54,134 nucleotides of DNA, taken from contig JAJFUH010000170.1 of NCBI GenBank assembly GCA_021372535.1, forward strand, positions 1 to 54,134, in the 5' to 3' direction. Shown in pieces: positions 25,626-34,199 of the stretch. A program made the position numbers and the translations under genes. The notes beneath the pieces are model-generated. The model worked only from the letters and a program-made list of their open reading frames with translations, was not told the DNA's origin and ran no database searches. This DNA comes from a bacterium (GTDB lineage Bacteria > Latescibacterota > Latescibacteria > Latescibacterales > Latescibacteraceae). Positions within the stretch are counted from its first letter, which is position 1. Each line of letters begins with the position of its first letter.

Positions 25626-25913
25626 TCTGTTTTAAATTCGTGCCTTCATCATTAATTAAACGCTTAATGACGCGCAATGGTGACTGAATATTTGTAAGAA
25701 TTTTTTTAATTAAATCCAATATAACAATCTATACCTTTTTTCAATAATAAGCAAGGACAATCTGGGAAGCTTACATATCGGCAGGCCGTTCTTTTATACA
25801 CTTGCATTATTTCACCTTTTAAAGCACTTTATAGACAGGTATTTTATACCGGCTGTTTCAACACGGTTGATTCGGGTTGATACTCTCGGCGTTTCGATAA
25901 TTGAGGAAGGACA

Positions 25914-26912
25914 ATGCGAAGAAACATTTTCATCCTGATTATGGTATGCTGTATAATCGTTATTATTTCCTGCAGAGACGGGGGCGAAGGGCCACGTGAA
26001 TTGAAGCTGAGCCTTATTTTGGGGAATACTTCGGACTGGTACCGTGGAGCGGCACGGTTTGCCGAGCTCGTCGGGGAGCGAACCGGGGGTGCTTACAAAA
26101 TCAGGATTTTTCCTCATGCCCAGCTCGCGGGGCAGGTTCAGCGCACGGAACTGGAAATGGTGCAGTCGGGTGTTATCGACATGTCTCTCGAATCAACCAT
26201 ACTCCTGTCCCTCATCGAAAGACGGATGAGTGTTTTCAGCATGCCCTGGTTATTTGATGATTACGAAGAGGTCAACCGTGTTCTCGATGGCCCGCTCGGG
26301 AAGGAAATACTCGGCCTGCTCCCCGAAAAGAGAATCATGGGGCTTGCCTATGGCGCCAACGGTTTCAGGCAGGTTACCAATTCGAGGAATCCGATCCGTA
26401 CTCCCGAGGATATAGCAGCCATGAAAATCAGGGTTCCGGGAATCAGAATGTATATCGATATTTTCAAGCTTCTCGGCGCCGATCCCTCTTCGATGAACTT
26501 CGGGGAACTGTTTACCGCGCTTGCGCAGAAAACCATGGATGGCCAGGAAAATCCCGTATCGGTTATTTTTTCGTCGCGGCTCTATGAGGTGCAGCGGTAT
26601 CTCACCATGTGGAATTATTCGTACGATCCGGTCATCCTCTGCGTAAACAAGCGCCTCTGGGATTCTCTGTCGCCTGAAACCCGCGAGATTTTCACCCGGT
26701 GCGCACAGGACGCGATGCGGTACGAACGGGGCATCGTGGCTGATGGCGAACCCGCGATCATCGATTCGCTGAAAGCGAAAGGAATGGAGATAAATTCCCT
26801 CACGCCTGATGCAATCGCCCAATTCAGGAAGCTGGCCGAGCCATTGTATGCCGAATTCGCCCGTGAGACCGGAAACGATCTGGTGAAACGGTTTCGGGAC
26901 GCGGTAAAATGA
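25914..26912 (+). CDS. dctP: TRAP transporter substrate-binding lipoprotein (DctP family)
   Basis: 332 residues. The signal peptide ends at a probable lipobox (VIISC, Cys20). The mature part is a DctP-type periplasmic receptor for carboxylates: LSLILGNTSDWYRGAARFAELV, RIFPHAQLAGQVQRTELEMVQSG, MPWLFDDYEEVNRVLDG, NSRNPIRTPEDIAAMKIRVPG and FGELFTALAQKTMDGQENP. The Arg in KIRVPG (near residue 170) is the family's carboxylate-binding position. GAGGAAGGAC precedes the ATG. It is followed by the small and large permeases, so all three TRAP subunits are present. The bound acid cannot be read from sequence. The 180-nt gap to dctQ contains a G tract and two hairpins. Confidence 0.95.
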   Translation: MRRNIFILIMVCCIIVIISCRDGGEGPRELKLSLILGNTSDWYRGAARFAELVGERTGGAYKIRIFPHAQLAGQVQRTELEMVQSGVIDMSLESTILLSLIERRMSVFSMPWLFDDYEEVNRVLDGPLGKEILGLLPEKRIMGLAYGANGFRQVTNSRNPIRTPEDIAAMKIRVPGIRMYIDIFKLLGADPSSMNFGELFTALAQKTMDGQENPVSVIFSSRLYEVQRYLTMWNYSYDPVILCVNKRLWDSLSPETREIFTRCAQDAMRYERGIVADGEPAIIDSLKAKGMEINSLTPDAIAQFRKLAEPLYAEFARETGNDLVKRFRDAVK

Positions 26913-26940
26913 ATACGCGGCCATGAAAGTCGTTTATCAC

Positions 26941-26994
26941 GGGGGGGGGGAACTTTCCCCGAATTATTAATCGGGGATCGGCACTTCGTGCCGA
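26941..26994 (+). other. G10 tract and tandem hairpins inside the TRAP operon
   Basis: Ten consecutive G residues (26941-26950) are followed by two adjacent inverted repeats: TCCCCGA (26956-26962) with TCGGGGA (26971-26977), and TCGGCAC (26978-26984) with GTGCCGA (26988-26994) around a TTC loop. No T-tract follows. They may act as an mRNA-stabilising or attenuating element that sets dctP above dctQM expression, or be a REP-like repeat. Confidence 0.5.
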
Positions 26995-27094
26995 CCCTTG
27001 ACAGCTTATATCCACGTAAGTGGTATTTATAACAATGCGTTAAAGTGAGTTTTGGGTTATTTCGGTTCTGATTTTTGTGTCGAATGGCGGAATT

Positions 27095-27553
27095 ATGAAA
27101 AAAAACATGCTTGTCGAAGAACTGTTTATCGCGGTTCTCCTCATGGTCATGGTGCTCCTGGTCGTTGCTCAGGTCTTCAGCCGTTATGTGTTCCATACTT
27201 CCATCTCCTACACCGAAGAGCTGGTGCGATACGGTTTTGTATGGGCGACATTTTTCGGTATCGCTGCTGCGGCATACCGTGACAGGCACCTTTCGATTTC
27301 CATTTCCGATCAGTATGCTCCACGGCGGCTTGTGAGATGGTCGCGGTTCGGTGCCGGATTGCTCGCGTCTCTATTCGCTGCGGTTATTCTCGTTTATGGT
27401 GTACGGGTTGTTCTGCTTCAGGCAGAGACCCATCAAACCACAGCGGCGCTCGGCATTCCCATGTGGATTGTCGGTCTTGCAGTACCGGTATCGGCGGTTG
27501 TTCTTGTTATCCGGCTTGTTCTTGTTTTTCTGAAGGGGAGGGGAGCGGCATAA
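27095..27553 (+). CDS. dctQ: TRAP transporter small permease subunit (DctQ family)
   Basis: 152 residues with four predicted membrane segments, as usual for DctQ. Family residues are visible: VFSRYVFHTSISYTEELVRYGFVWATFFG near residues 25-55 and the AYRDRHLSIS loop. It forms the integral-membrane complex of the TRAP importer with DctM. I start at 27095 (MKKNM), with CGGA just upstream. A GTG at 27077 would add six residues. The stop is one base from the start of dctM, which indicates coupled translation. Confidence 0.93.
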   Translation: MKKNMLVEELFIAVLLMVMVLLVVAQVFSRYVFHTSISYTEELVRYGFVWATFFGIAAAAYRDRHLSISISDQYAPRRLVRWSRFGAGLLASLFAAVILVYGVRVVLLQAETHQTTAALGIPMWIVGLAVPVSAVVLVIRLVLVFLKGRGAA

Positions 27554-27554
27554 C

Positions 27555-28847
27555 ATGGAATGGCGGATAGCACTGCTCCTCTTCGGGTCGTTTGCGGTCA
27601 TGCTTCTGGTCGATTTTCCGATTGCTCTCGCGCTGGGACTTTCGAGCCTCATCACCATTGCGGCTTTTTCGCTGGTACCCCTCGATTTTCTGCCGCAGCT
27701 CATGTTCGGAACGGCGGATTCCTTTACATTGCTTGCGATTCCGTTTTTCATTTTTGCGGGCCTGGTTCTCGGGCGAACATCAATTGCGCGAAGGCTTATT
27801 GACCTTGCCGGGCGCCTGGTAGGGGATTTTCCCGGAGGGCTGGGCATAGTCGGTATCATTACCGCGGTCTTTTTCGCCGGGATTTCGGGTTCGGGCCCTG
27901 CAGATGTGGCAGCTCTCGGACTTGTACTGATTCCGGCCATGAATCTCCGGGGATACGACAGGGATTTTTCATCGGCGCTTGTTGCTACGGCTGGTGGAAT
28001 CGGTATTATCGTTCCGCCTTCCATCGCTTTGATCATATATGGTTTCATCGCCGAGGTTTCCATTACAAAACTTTTTATTGCCGGAATAATTCCCGGAATT
28101 ATCGTGGCCTGCTCACTCAGTATCGTAACGTATGGTATATCCCGACGGAGAGGGTATCAGGTTCATGGGCGGAAGCAGGAGAAAATGAGGCTCCGCACCG
28201 CTTTCAAACGGGCGTTCTGGGGTTTGCTTGCTCCGGTGATCATTCTCGGCGGCATATACGGCGGCATATTCACTCCAACCGAAGCGGCTGCGGTCGCTGT
28301 TGTATACAGCATCGCCGTCGACATGTTTATCTACCGGTCGATGAAGCCCGGAGACATTATCAGGGTTGCCGGTGAAGCCGGGATAACATCATCGGTAATC
28401 ATGTCGATCGTGGTCACGGCGAGTCTTTTTGCCTGGATTCTCAATACCCAGGGAATAGCGCAGAAGAGTGCTTTTTATCTTGTTTCGCTCACGAAAAATC
28501 CTGTACTTCTTCTGATTATCATAAACGCGGTTTTGATTGCAGCGGGAATGATACTCGATGCGATTTCGATATTTTATATCTTTCTGCCGATTTTACTGCC
28601 GGTCATACGGTCTCTCGGTGTGGATCCCATCCATTTCGGAATTATAATGACGGTGAATCTTGCAATCGGCCAGGTTACTCCTCCGGTCGGGGTAAATCTG
28701 GTCGCAGCGTCCGGGGTGTCCGATACGAGTATTAAACGTATTTCACGGGCGGCGCTTCCGTTGATTATTGGTGAGTGTTGCGCCCTTCTGCTGGTGACGT
28801 TTATACCGAAACTTTCACTGGTATTGCCAAATTTTTTTTTAAAGTGA
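27555..28847 (+). CDS. dctM: TRAP transporter large permease subunit (DctM family)
   Basis: 430 residues with about 12 hydrophobic segments, the normal size of DctM. Diagnostic blocks: FPIALALGLSSL near 22, AIPFFIFAGLVLGRT near 60, FFAGISGSGPADVAALG near 110, ATAGGIGIIVPPSIALIIYG near 140, GIFTPTEAAAVAVVYS near 235, and the C-terminal GQVTPPVGVNLVAASGV. It is the ion-coupled transport channel for the DctP ligand. It follows dctQ by one base and ends the operon. A GGGGAGGGG stretch inside the dctQ tail can serve as its ribosome-binding site. Confidence 0.96.
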   Translation: MEWRIALLLFGSFAVMLLVDFPIALALGLSSLITIAAFSLVPLDFLPQLMFGTADSFTLLAIPFFIFAGLVLGRTSIARRLIDLAGRLVGDFPGGLGIVGIITAVFFAGISGSGPADVAALGLVLIPAMNLRGYDRDFSSALVATAGGIGIIVPPSIALIIYGFIAEVSITKLFIAGIIPGIIVACSLSIVTYGISRRRGYQVHGRKQEKMRLRTAFKRAFWGLLAPVIILGGIYGGIFTPTEAAAVAVVYSIAVDMFIYRSMKPGDIIRVAGEAGITSSVIMSIVVTASLFAWILNTQGIAQKSAFYLVSLTKNPVLLLIIINAVLIAAGMILDAISIFYIFLPILLPVIRSLGVDPIHFGIIMTVNLAIGQVTPPVGVNLVAASGVSDTSIKRISRAALPLIIGECCALLLVTFIPKLSLVLPNFFLK

Positions 28848-28939
28848 AATAATGTTTGCATGTCAAAGAGAAATTTGTATTTTAAACCAATAAGGAGCGC
28901 AATTTATTAATTAATACCCTAAAATAATAAAATACGTTC

Positions 28940-28968
28940 TTGACAGACTTTTAACCTTATACTATACT
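28940..28968 (+). promoter_or_regulatory. Strong sigma70-type promoter for the SUMF1 lipoprotein gene
   Basis: TTGACA (28940-28945), a 17-nt spacer and TATACT (28963-28968) give a near-consensus promoter. The expected transcription start near 28975 leaves a 5' leader of about 137 nt before the ATG at 29112. Confidence 0.75.
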
Positions 28969-29111
28969 TATATTGATTCTATATTGGATGTGAGGGAATA
29001 GTATATTGTTTTTTAAGTGAATGCGGTGAAAAGGGTATGTTCGTTTTCACAGCGCGGAATGGTTTATATCGTTAATTAAAAATAAGTCATTACTGATTAT
29101 GGAGGAAGCCA

Positions 29112-30578
29112 ATGATTCGTAGGGCCGCGATTTTCCTTTTAGTCCTTCCGTTCATTTTCGCGGTTGTATCATGCTCCAAAGATAGTTCCAGTTCAAAAGA
29201 CTCCGGACCATCTGATGTATCCATTGTGAATCCGTGGGATGATACAACCAGAGATGGTGTAGTAAATGTTACGGTATCGGCTGTTGATGATGATGAAATT
29301 GAACGTGTGGAGCTTTTTGTTGCAGGATCTCTGTACGGAACAGACACAAAAGAACCATATGAATTTCAGTGGGACATGGGGCCTCTGACAGATGGCTCAT
29401 CCACATCCATCTATGCCATTGCTGTGGACGGATATGGAAATGAAACAAGCTCCAAGGTTGTGACGGTTACCAAAGGTGTCAATGCTGTCCCTGAAGTAAC
29501 GCTTACAAGTCCTGCAAATGGAGCGAGTGTGCTTCAGGATAAACCCATTACCTGTACCGGCACTGCAAAAGACAAAGAGGACGGTGATCTTGGACCGTCG
29601 AATATCACGTGGAGTTCAAGCCTTCAGGGTTCTCTGAAGCTTGATGCGAACAATCAGTTCACGGGACTGGCGATCGGGGAACATGTAATAACCATGACCG
29701 CGACCGATTCCGATGGTGTTTCAGGATCAGTCAGCGTTAAAGTCAAGGTTGAAGAGAATAAATCCAACAATTTTGCTTACATACCTGCCGGGTCATACTA
29801 TATAGGTCAACCGGCATATAAAAAGAGCCTTGTTACATTAACCCATTCTTTCTGGATTGCAAAAACTGAAATGACTGTCGGTGAGTGGCTTGAAGCAGAT
29901 GCTCTTGTATTCGGAAAAGATCTCAAGAAAAATTTCACCGATAAAAGAAATAAAGAGCTGGCGACACTCTATGTGCAGGTATATGATGGCAGCTGGACAG
30001 ATTATCCTGCCGAATTTCTTACCTATAAAGAAGTTATTGCTGTCTGCAATGCCATGAGTGACAGAGATGGCCTCACTCCGGCGTATGATGTGCAGAGTAA
30101 GTCGATTACTTTTATCAAGGACGCCAATGGCTGGAGGCTGCCGACAGAAGCCGAGTGGGAAGTCGCAGCCCGCGGCGGACTGATGGGCAAGAAATTTCCA
30201 TGGGGTGACGGCGCTCCGAACGGTATGTGTAATTCAATGTCTGAACAGAACCTGCCGTCTCCGATGCCGCTCGTAAACGGCAGAGGACCGGTACCCGTAA
30301 AATCCTATCAGCCCAACGCTTATGGAATCTATGATATGTCGGGGAATGTTGCCGAGATGTGCTCTGACATGTTTGTAGGCAGTGTCCCCAACGGTATTGA
30401 TCCTATTGGAATCACCCAGGAAAAACTGCCGCGGTATACGGTAAAAGGGGGAACATGGTACGGGTTCGGCGAAGAACAAATGATCTGTGCTCGTGTTCTT
30501 TCGATGCCATATAACGATAAAGATAAAGATGGTTACAATTCAGGTTTCGGATTACGTGTTGTCCGTAACGTTGAATAA
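29112..30578 (+). CDS. Lipoprotein with Ig-like repeats and a C-terminal SUMF1 domain
   Basis: 488 residues. Lipobox AVVSC gives Cys21. Residues about 35-120 form a bacterial Ig-like domain (VNVTVSAVDDDEIERVELFV, YAIAVDGYGNETS), and residues about 125-215 a second one (LTSPANGASVLQDKPITCTG, GEHVITMTATDSDG). Residues 220-488 are a SUMF1/FGE-type domain: YIPAGSYYIGQ, FWIAKTEMTVGEW, GWRLPTEAEWEVAARGG, YDMSGNVAEMCSD and FGLRVVRNVE. The segment KGGTWYGFGEEQMICAR lacks the paired cysteines of true formylglycine-generating enzymes, so a binding role is more likely. GGAGGAAGCC precedes the ATG. It has its own promoter and terminator and thus forms a single-gene unit. The domain family is the same as in the lipoprotein at 1231-2352. 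Confidence 0.9.
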   Translation: MIRRAAIFLLVLPFIFAVVSCSKDSSSSKDSGPSDVSIVNPWDDTTRDGVVNVTVSAVDDDEIERVELFVAGSLYGTDTKEPYEFQWDMGPLTDGSSTSIYAIAVDGYGNETSSKVVTVTKGVNAVPEVTLTSPANGASVLQDKPITCTGTAKDKEDGDLGPSNITWSSSLQGSLKLDANNQFTGLAIGEHVITMTATDSDGVSGSVSVKVKVEENKSNNFAYIPAGSYYIGQPAYKKSLVTLTHSFWIAKTEMTVGEWLEADALVFGKDLKKNFTDKRNKELATLYVQVYDGSWTDYPAEFLTYKEVIAVCNAMSDRDGLTPAYDVQSKSITFIKDANGWRLPTEAEWEVAARGGLMGKKFPWGDGAPNGMCNSMSEQNLPSPMPLVNGRGPVPVKSYQPNAYGIYDMSGNVAEMCSDMFVGSVPNGIDPIGITQEKLPRYTVKGGTWYGFGEEQMICARVLSMPYNDKDKDGYNSGFGLRVVRNVE

Positions 30579-30596
30579 ATGATATCTGAATAATCG

Positions 30597-30632
30597 AAGC
30601 GGGGGATAGAACGATATCCCCCGCTTTTTTTT
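30597..30632 (+). terminator. Rho-independent terminator after the SUMF1 lipoprotein gene
   Basis: A perfect 12-bp stem, AAGCGGGGGATA (30597-30608) with TATCCCCCGCTT (30615-30626), has a 6-nt loop and ends in a run of eight T residues. Confidence 0.92.
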
Positions 30633-30689
30633 GCCCTTTTTGCCACATATATATTAAACGGATATCAGCGGTGTTGAGGGAGCAGGATA

Positions 30690-32408
30690 TTGGAAAACAG
30701 GGAAATTGCCGGGATTCTGGAGCATATTGGTCTTCTTCTGGAGATCAAAGGGGAAAATCCGTTCAAATCCCGTGCCTACTACAATGCCGCACGAACCATA
30801 AGCAGGCTGCCGTTCAGCGTGAAAAATGCCGCTTCTCAGGATGAATTGAAGAATATCAAAGGTATCGGAGAGGCGCTGGCAAAAAAGATATTTGAATTGC
30901 TGTCAACTGGCTCTCTGGAGTATCTCGTCAATCTCGAATCCGAAATACCGCCCGGTGTGATGGATATGCTGCAGATTCCCGGCCTGGGAGCGAAAAAGAT
31001 TCACAGGATTGTCAACGAGCTCGGGATTGTCTCTGTCGGTGAGCTCGAATATGCATGCCGTGAGAACAGAATCAGGCTTCTCGATGGTTTCGGAAAAAAA
31101 TCCCAGGAAAAGATTTTGAATGGTATCGCATTTGCCCAACGTTTCAAGGGCAGCATACTGTATGCCGGCGCGGAAACTATCGCGAAGGAAATCGTATCAG
31201 CTCTGCAATCCGTATCAGGCGTTGTCCGGGTCAGCACCGTCGGTTCGTTAAGAAGATGTATGGAAACGGTGAGAAGCCTGGATTTTCTTGTGGCAGTTGA
31301 TAAAGCACCTGTCGAAAAGATTGTTGAAAGCATTGAATCTCTTACGGTAATATCAAAAACTCTCAACCGGGGAAAAGAATCGGTTTCTGTCGAATATTCT
31401 AAAGGATTCACCGGCACTATTCTCATAGTCGGAACGGAAATGTTTCCGTTTGCTCTCCTCTGGAATACCGGTTCGGAACAGTTTATCACGAGTCTTTGTG
31501 CGCATGTAAAAGAAATAGGCTTCGATATCCGTGAGCAGGGGATATACCGGGATGGTGCTGCCCTACAGTTCGCAGAAGAAAACGAGCTGTTCGATGTATT
31601 CGGCATGGAATACATTCCGCCGGAACTCAGGGAAAATAACGGTGAAATCGAGATGGCGCTGAAACACCGTTTACCGGAACTCATCCGTCAGGAGGACTTG
31701 TGCGGGATATTCCATGTTCATACGGTGTGGTCGGATGGCTCCGATACGATAACGGGCATGGCGGAAGCCGCACATGGCATGGGAATGCGCTATATCGGAA
31801 TTTCCGATCATTCCGCGAGCGCAGGCTATGCCGGCGGACTTTCGGTCGAGCGGGTTAAAGCGCAGTGGGAGGAAATCGATTCGTTACGGGATCGTGATCC
31901 CGGTATATATATTTTCAAGGGAATCGAATCGGATATCAGGGTGGACGGTACTCTTGACTATCCCGATGAGATACTCGAAGGCTTCGATTTTGTCATCGCT
32001 TCGATCCATTCAAGATTCACCATGGATGAGGATATGGCTACCGAACGTATCATACGGGCGATATCTCATCCTTCTGTGACAATGCTGGGGCATCCCACCG
32101 GCAGACTGCTCCTGGCCCGGGAGGGATATCCTGTCGATATGGAGCGAATTCTCGATGCCTGCGCCCGTAACGATGTCGTGATCGAGCTCAATGCAAATCC
32201 GCACCGTCTTGATCTGGACTGGCGCTTTTTGAAAACGGCGGCATCGCGGGGGGTAATGATAAGCATAAATCCCGATGCGCATGATGTTTCCATGCTGTCT
32301 CATATACGGTTCGGGATTAATGTCGCCCGCAAGGGATGGATTACGAAAGAGTCAGTTTTCAACGCCGGGACCCTTGAAAAGGTCAAAAATCATTTTAAAC
32401 GATATTAA
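30690..32408 (+). CDS. polX: PolX-family protein with PHP domain; polymerase site degenerate
   Basis: 572 residues, start TTG at 30690 with GGAG seven bases upstream. Residues 1-150 hold the helix-hairpin-helix DNA-binding part (GENPFKSRAYYNAARTI, IKGIGEALAKKI, IPGLGAKKI). Residues about 155-310 form the nucleotidyltransferase palm. In bacterial PolX the three catalytic Asp residues lie in a DxD and a VDxR block. Here the first reads SLD (Ser196-Leu-Asp198), and the second aligns to GTIL (Thr243), so two of three are missing. The PHP domain (335-572) keeps its metal ligands: His342, His344, Asp349, His374, Glu413, His440, His468, Asp529 and His531. It is thus likely a DNA 3'-end-processing phosphoesterase or exonuclease rather than a polymerase. 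Confidence 0.9.
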   Translation: MENREIAGILEHIGLLLEIKGENPFKSRAYYNAARTISRLPFSVKNAASQDELKNIKGIGEALAKKIFELLSTGSLEYLVNLESEIPPGVMDMLQIPGLGAKKIHRIVNELGIVSVGELEYACRENRIRLLDGFGKKSQEKILNGIAFAQRFKGSILYAGAETIAKEIVSALQSVSGVVRVSTVGSLRRCMETVRSLDFLVAVDKAPVEKIVESIESLTVISKTLNRGKESVSVEYSKGFTGTILIVGTEMFPFALLWNTGSEQFITSLCAHVKEIGFDIREQGIYRDGAALQFAEENELFDVFGMEYIPPELRENNGEIEMALKHRLPELIRQEDLCGIFHVHTVWSDGSDTITGMAEAAHGMGMRYIGISDHSASAGYAGGLSVERVKAQWEEIDSLRDRDPGIYIFKGIESDIRVDGTLDYPDEILEGFDFVIASIHSRFTMDEDMATERIIRAISHPSVTMLGHPTGRLLLAREGYPVDMERILDACARNDVVIELNANPHRLDLDWRFLKTAASRGVMISINPDAHDVSMLSHIRFGINVARKGWITKESVFNAGTLEKVKNHFKRY

Positions 32409-32410
32409 AT

Positions 32411-32434
32411 GACTTGTGTAAGTCGGGATTTTTT
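32411..32434 (+). terminator. Weak hairpin terminator after polX
   Basis: GACTT (32411-32415) pairs with AAGTC (32420-32424) around GTGT, then GGGA and a run of nine T residues begins. The stem is short, so efficiency is doubtful, but the T-tract and its place just after the polX stop support a terminator. Confidence 0.4.
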
Positions 32435-32460
32435 TTTATTTTTACAGCGGACAATACGGC

Positions 32461-32536
32461 GGCTCATTCGTCTAGTGGCCCAGGACGCTGGCCTCTCACG
32501 CCGGAAACAGGGGTTCAATTCCCCTATGAGCTACCA
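32461..32536 (+). tRNA. tRNA-Glu (anticodon CUC)
   Basis: A full cloverleaf can be drawn. The acceptor stem is GGCTCAT/ATGAGCT with a terminal G-U pair. The anticodon stem CTGGC/GCCGG holds the loop CTCTCAC (anticodon CTC, codon GAG). The T arm is AGGGG-TTCAATT-CCCCT, the discriminator is A, and CCA is encoded (32534-32536). The D arm TCGTCTAGTGGCCCAGGAC is typical of bacterial tRNA-Glu. Confidence 0.97.
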
Positions 32537-32548
32537 TAAAAAATAACA

Positions 32549-32584
32549 AGGACTTATGGCGATAATATAAGTCCTGTTTTTTTT
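32549..32584 (+). terminator. Rho-independent terminator after tRNA-Glu
   Basis: AGGACTTAT (32549-32557) pairs with ATAAGTCCT (32567-32575) around a 9-nt loop, followed by G and eight T residues. It lies 12 nt after the tRNA CCA end. The rest of the gap to 32804 shows no gene. Confidence 0.9.
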
Positions 32585-32804
32585 ATTATTGTGAGTAATC
32601 CAGCCGCATTTCCACTTTGTACCCATTTTATCAGAGAATTTCCGTCTTTCTCGGGGTAACAACTCCCTGACAGCTTCCTTTTATAGTAATTTCTTTCCTT
32701 GATTGTATACGCTATAGAGCGTTTTAATAGCTTCCATGGCCATTTTGGTGTATTTTATTTTATACCTTATTAACGGATATACTCTAATTGAAAAGGAGAG
32801 TGTT

Positions 32805-33980
32805 ATGGACAAAAAACATTCGCGCCGCAGTTTTTTCGGGACGGCAGCGGCTGCTGGTGGAGCGGCGCTCGCTTCGACTCCTGTGGCACGGGCGCAGGTG
32901 AAACGTAAACCATCGACTGTCGAGTTAATCCAGGTCGGCGCCGCCTGCCTGAGCGATAACAGCCACATGAATTACAGCATATGGGCGCCGATGATCAACC
33001 AGACCGAGCCCGACCGCTGGCCCATGGGGCGGACCACACGGATGCGTATTACCCACTGCTGGGACCGTGACTATAAAGTGGCGCAGGAATTCGCGAAAAA
33101 ATATCAGTGCGAAGCGGTTAAAAATTACTACGATATGACGGACAAGGTGGATGGGATGATTTTCGCGGGTTTCAACGAAGTAAAATGGTGGCCGCAGCTC
33201 TCGAAACCTTATCTTGAGGCGGGTGTTCCCTGTTTCCTCAACCGTCCGTTCGCCTACAGCATGCGCGACGCCATGGAGATTGTCGAGCGTTCGAAACAAT
33301 ACAACACACCGATTGTGTGCACCGACGAGCGCGAATTCATCCAGCAGACCAACATCGGCCGTAAAAAAGTCGCCGAGCTTCTCAAGAACGGATTCACCAT
33401 CTCAGGCGCGAATGGCGACAATTCTGCGGGAAACGAGTATCCCCAGCACGGCGTGCACGGCCTTTATTTCATGCTCGCCATCCTCGGACTCGATGTGGCT
33501 AAGGCGGGGCTGCAGGCGGACGGCTGGTGGCGCGAAGTGACCAAAACCGCCCTCAAAGCTCAGACCTGGGCACAGATCACACTCCAGTACCGCGGTATCA
33601 AGGTTGAGGGAGTGGGGGAGCAGACCACGCCCTTTGTTTGTTCACAGCATCAGACCGGATCCTCCGGCGATGCGAGCATGCGGGTGTATTATAACGGCCC
33701 GTTCCGCGCCTACTGGGATGTTGAGCACCCATGGACGACCGGCTGGGAGCGGATGTACTACCTCTTTTTCCCGACAATTCTCGCGATGCAGCACCTGTTC
33801 GAGACACGGACAATGCAGTGGAGCTACGACTACATCCTCAAGAAGACGCGGATTTTTCTCACTGCGTTCAAATCGCACCTCGAACACGAGGGCGCAATGA
33901 TCGATGTGGACAGCCTGCCCGACAACTGGGAAGCGCCATGCCCGTACCCCGACTGGCTTGACAAGGCGATGTTCAGGTAA
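32805..33980 (+). CDS. Tat-exported Gfo/Idh/MocA-like oxidoreductase with altered cofactor motifs
   Basis: 391 residues. The start at 32805 has GGAG seven bases upstream. An earlier ATG at 32736 would bury the signal. The N-terminus is a twin-arginine signal (HSRRSFFGTAAAAGGAA). The rest follows the Gfo/Idh/MocA plan: a Rossmann-like N-terminal half (THCWDRDYKVAQEFAKKY, VDGMIFAGF, YLEAGVPCFLNRPFAYS) and a beta-sheet C-terminal half. However, the usual GxGxxG of the first strand is not present (VGAACLSDN instead), and the conserved EKP reads NRP. Either the cofactor is bound differently or the protein is not an active dehydrogenase. The gene stands alone between two hairpin terminators. Confidence 0.82.
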   Translation: MDKKHSRRSFFGTAAAAGGAALASTPVARAQVKRKPSTVELIQVGAACLSDNSHMNYSIWAPMINQTEPDRWPMGRTTRMRITHCWDRDYKVAQEFAKKYQCEAVKNYYDMTDKVDGMIFAGFNEVKWWPQLSKPYLEAGVPCFLNRPFAYSMRDAMEIVERSKQYNTPIVCTDEREFIQQTNIGRKKVAELLKNGFTISGANGDNSAGNEYPQHGVHGLYFMLAILGLDVAKAGLQADGWWREVTKTALKAQTWAQITLQYRGIKVEGVGEQTTPFVCSQHQTGSSGDASMRVYYNGPFRAYWDVEHPWTTGWERMYYLFFPTILAMQHLFETRTMQWSYDYILKKTRIFLTAFKSHLEHEGAMIDVDSLPDNWEAPCPYPDWLDKAMFR

Positions 33981-34120
33981 ATGAAACGGCGAGGTAAGCG
34001 GAAAGGTTTGTGGATCATAAAACGGAAAAATGAGCCGCAAAACCTTTTGTGATCATTGCTCCGGCGGATAAAAACTGAGATCGATGATGTCATGCCGAAG
34101 TTGTGTCGGCACCAATTCTC

Positions 34121-34160
34121 AAGTAGAAAAGGCCTGGTGAAAACCGGGCCTTTTCTACTT
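34121..34160. terminator. Long bidirectional hairpin terminator with GAAA tetraloop
   Basis: AAGTAGAAAAGGCCTGGT (34121-34138) pairs with the complementary arm at 34143-34160 over 18 positions (one T-G wobble) around a GAAA loop. The A/T runs inside the stem serve both strands. It lies between the convergent oxidoreductase and beta-propeller-like genes. Confidence 0.85.
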
Positions 34161-34199
34161 GCCTCAGGGTGAGCGTCAAATGCCCATTCGCCATTTTTA

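Noticed and set aside
28975-29111. Leader of the SUMF1 lipoprotein gene as a riboswitch
   Set aside because: The 137-nt leader is AT-rich and shows none of the conserved cores or stable helices of known riboswitch classes.
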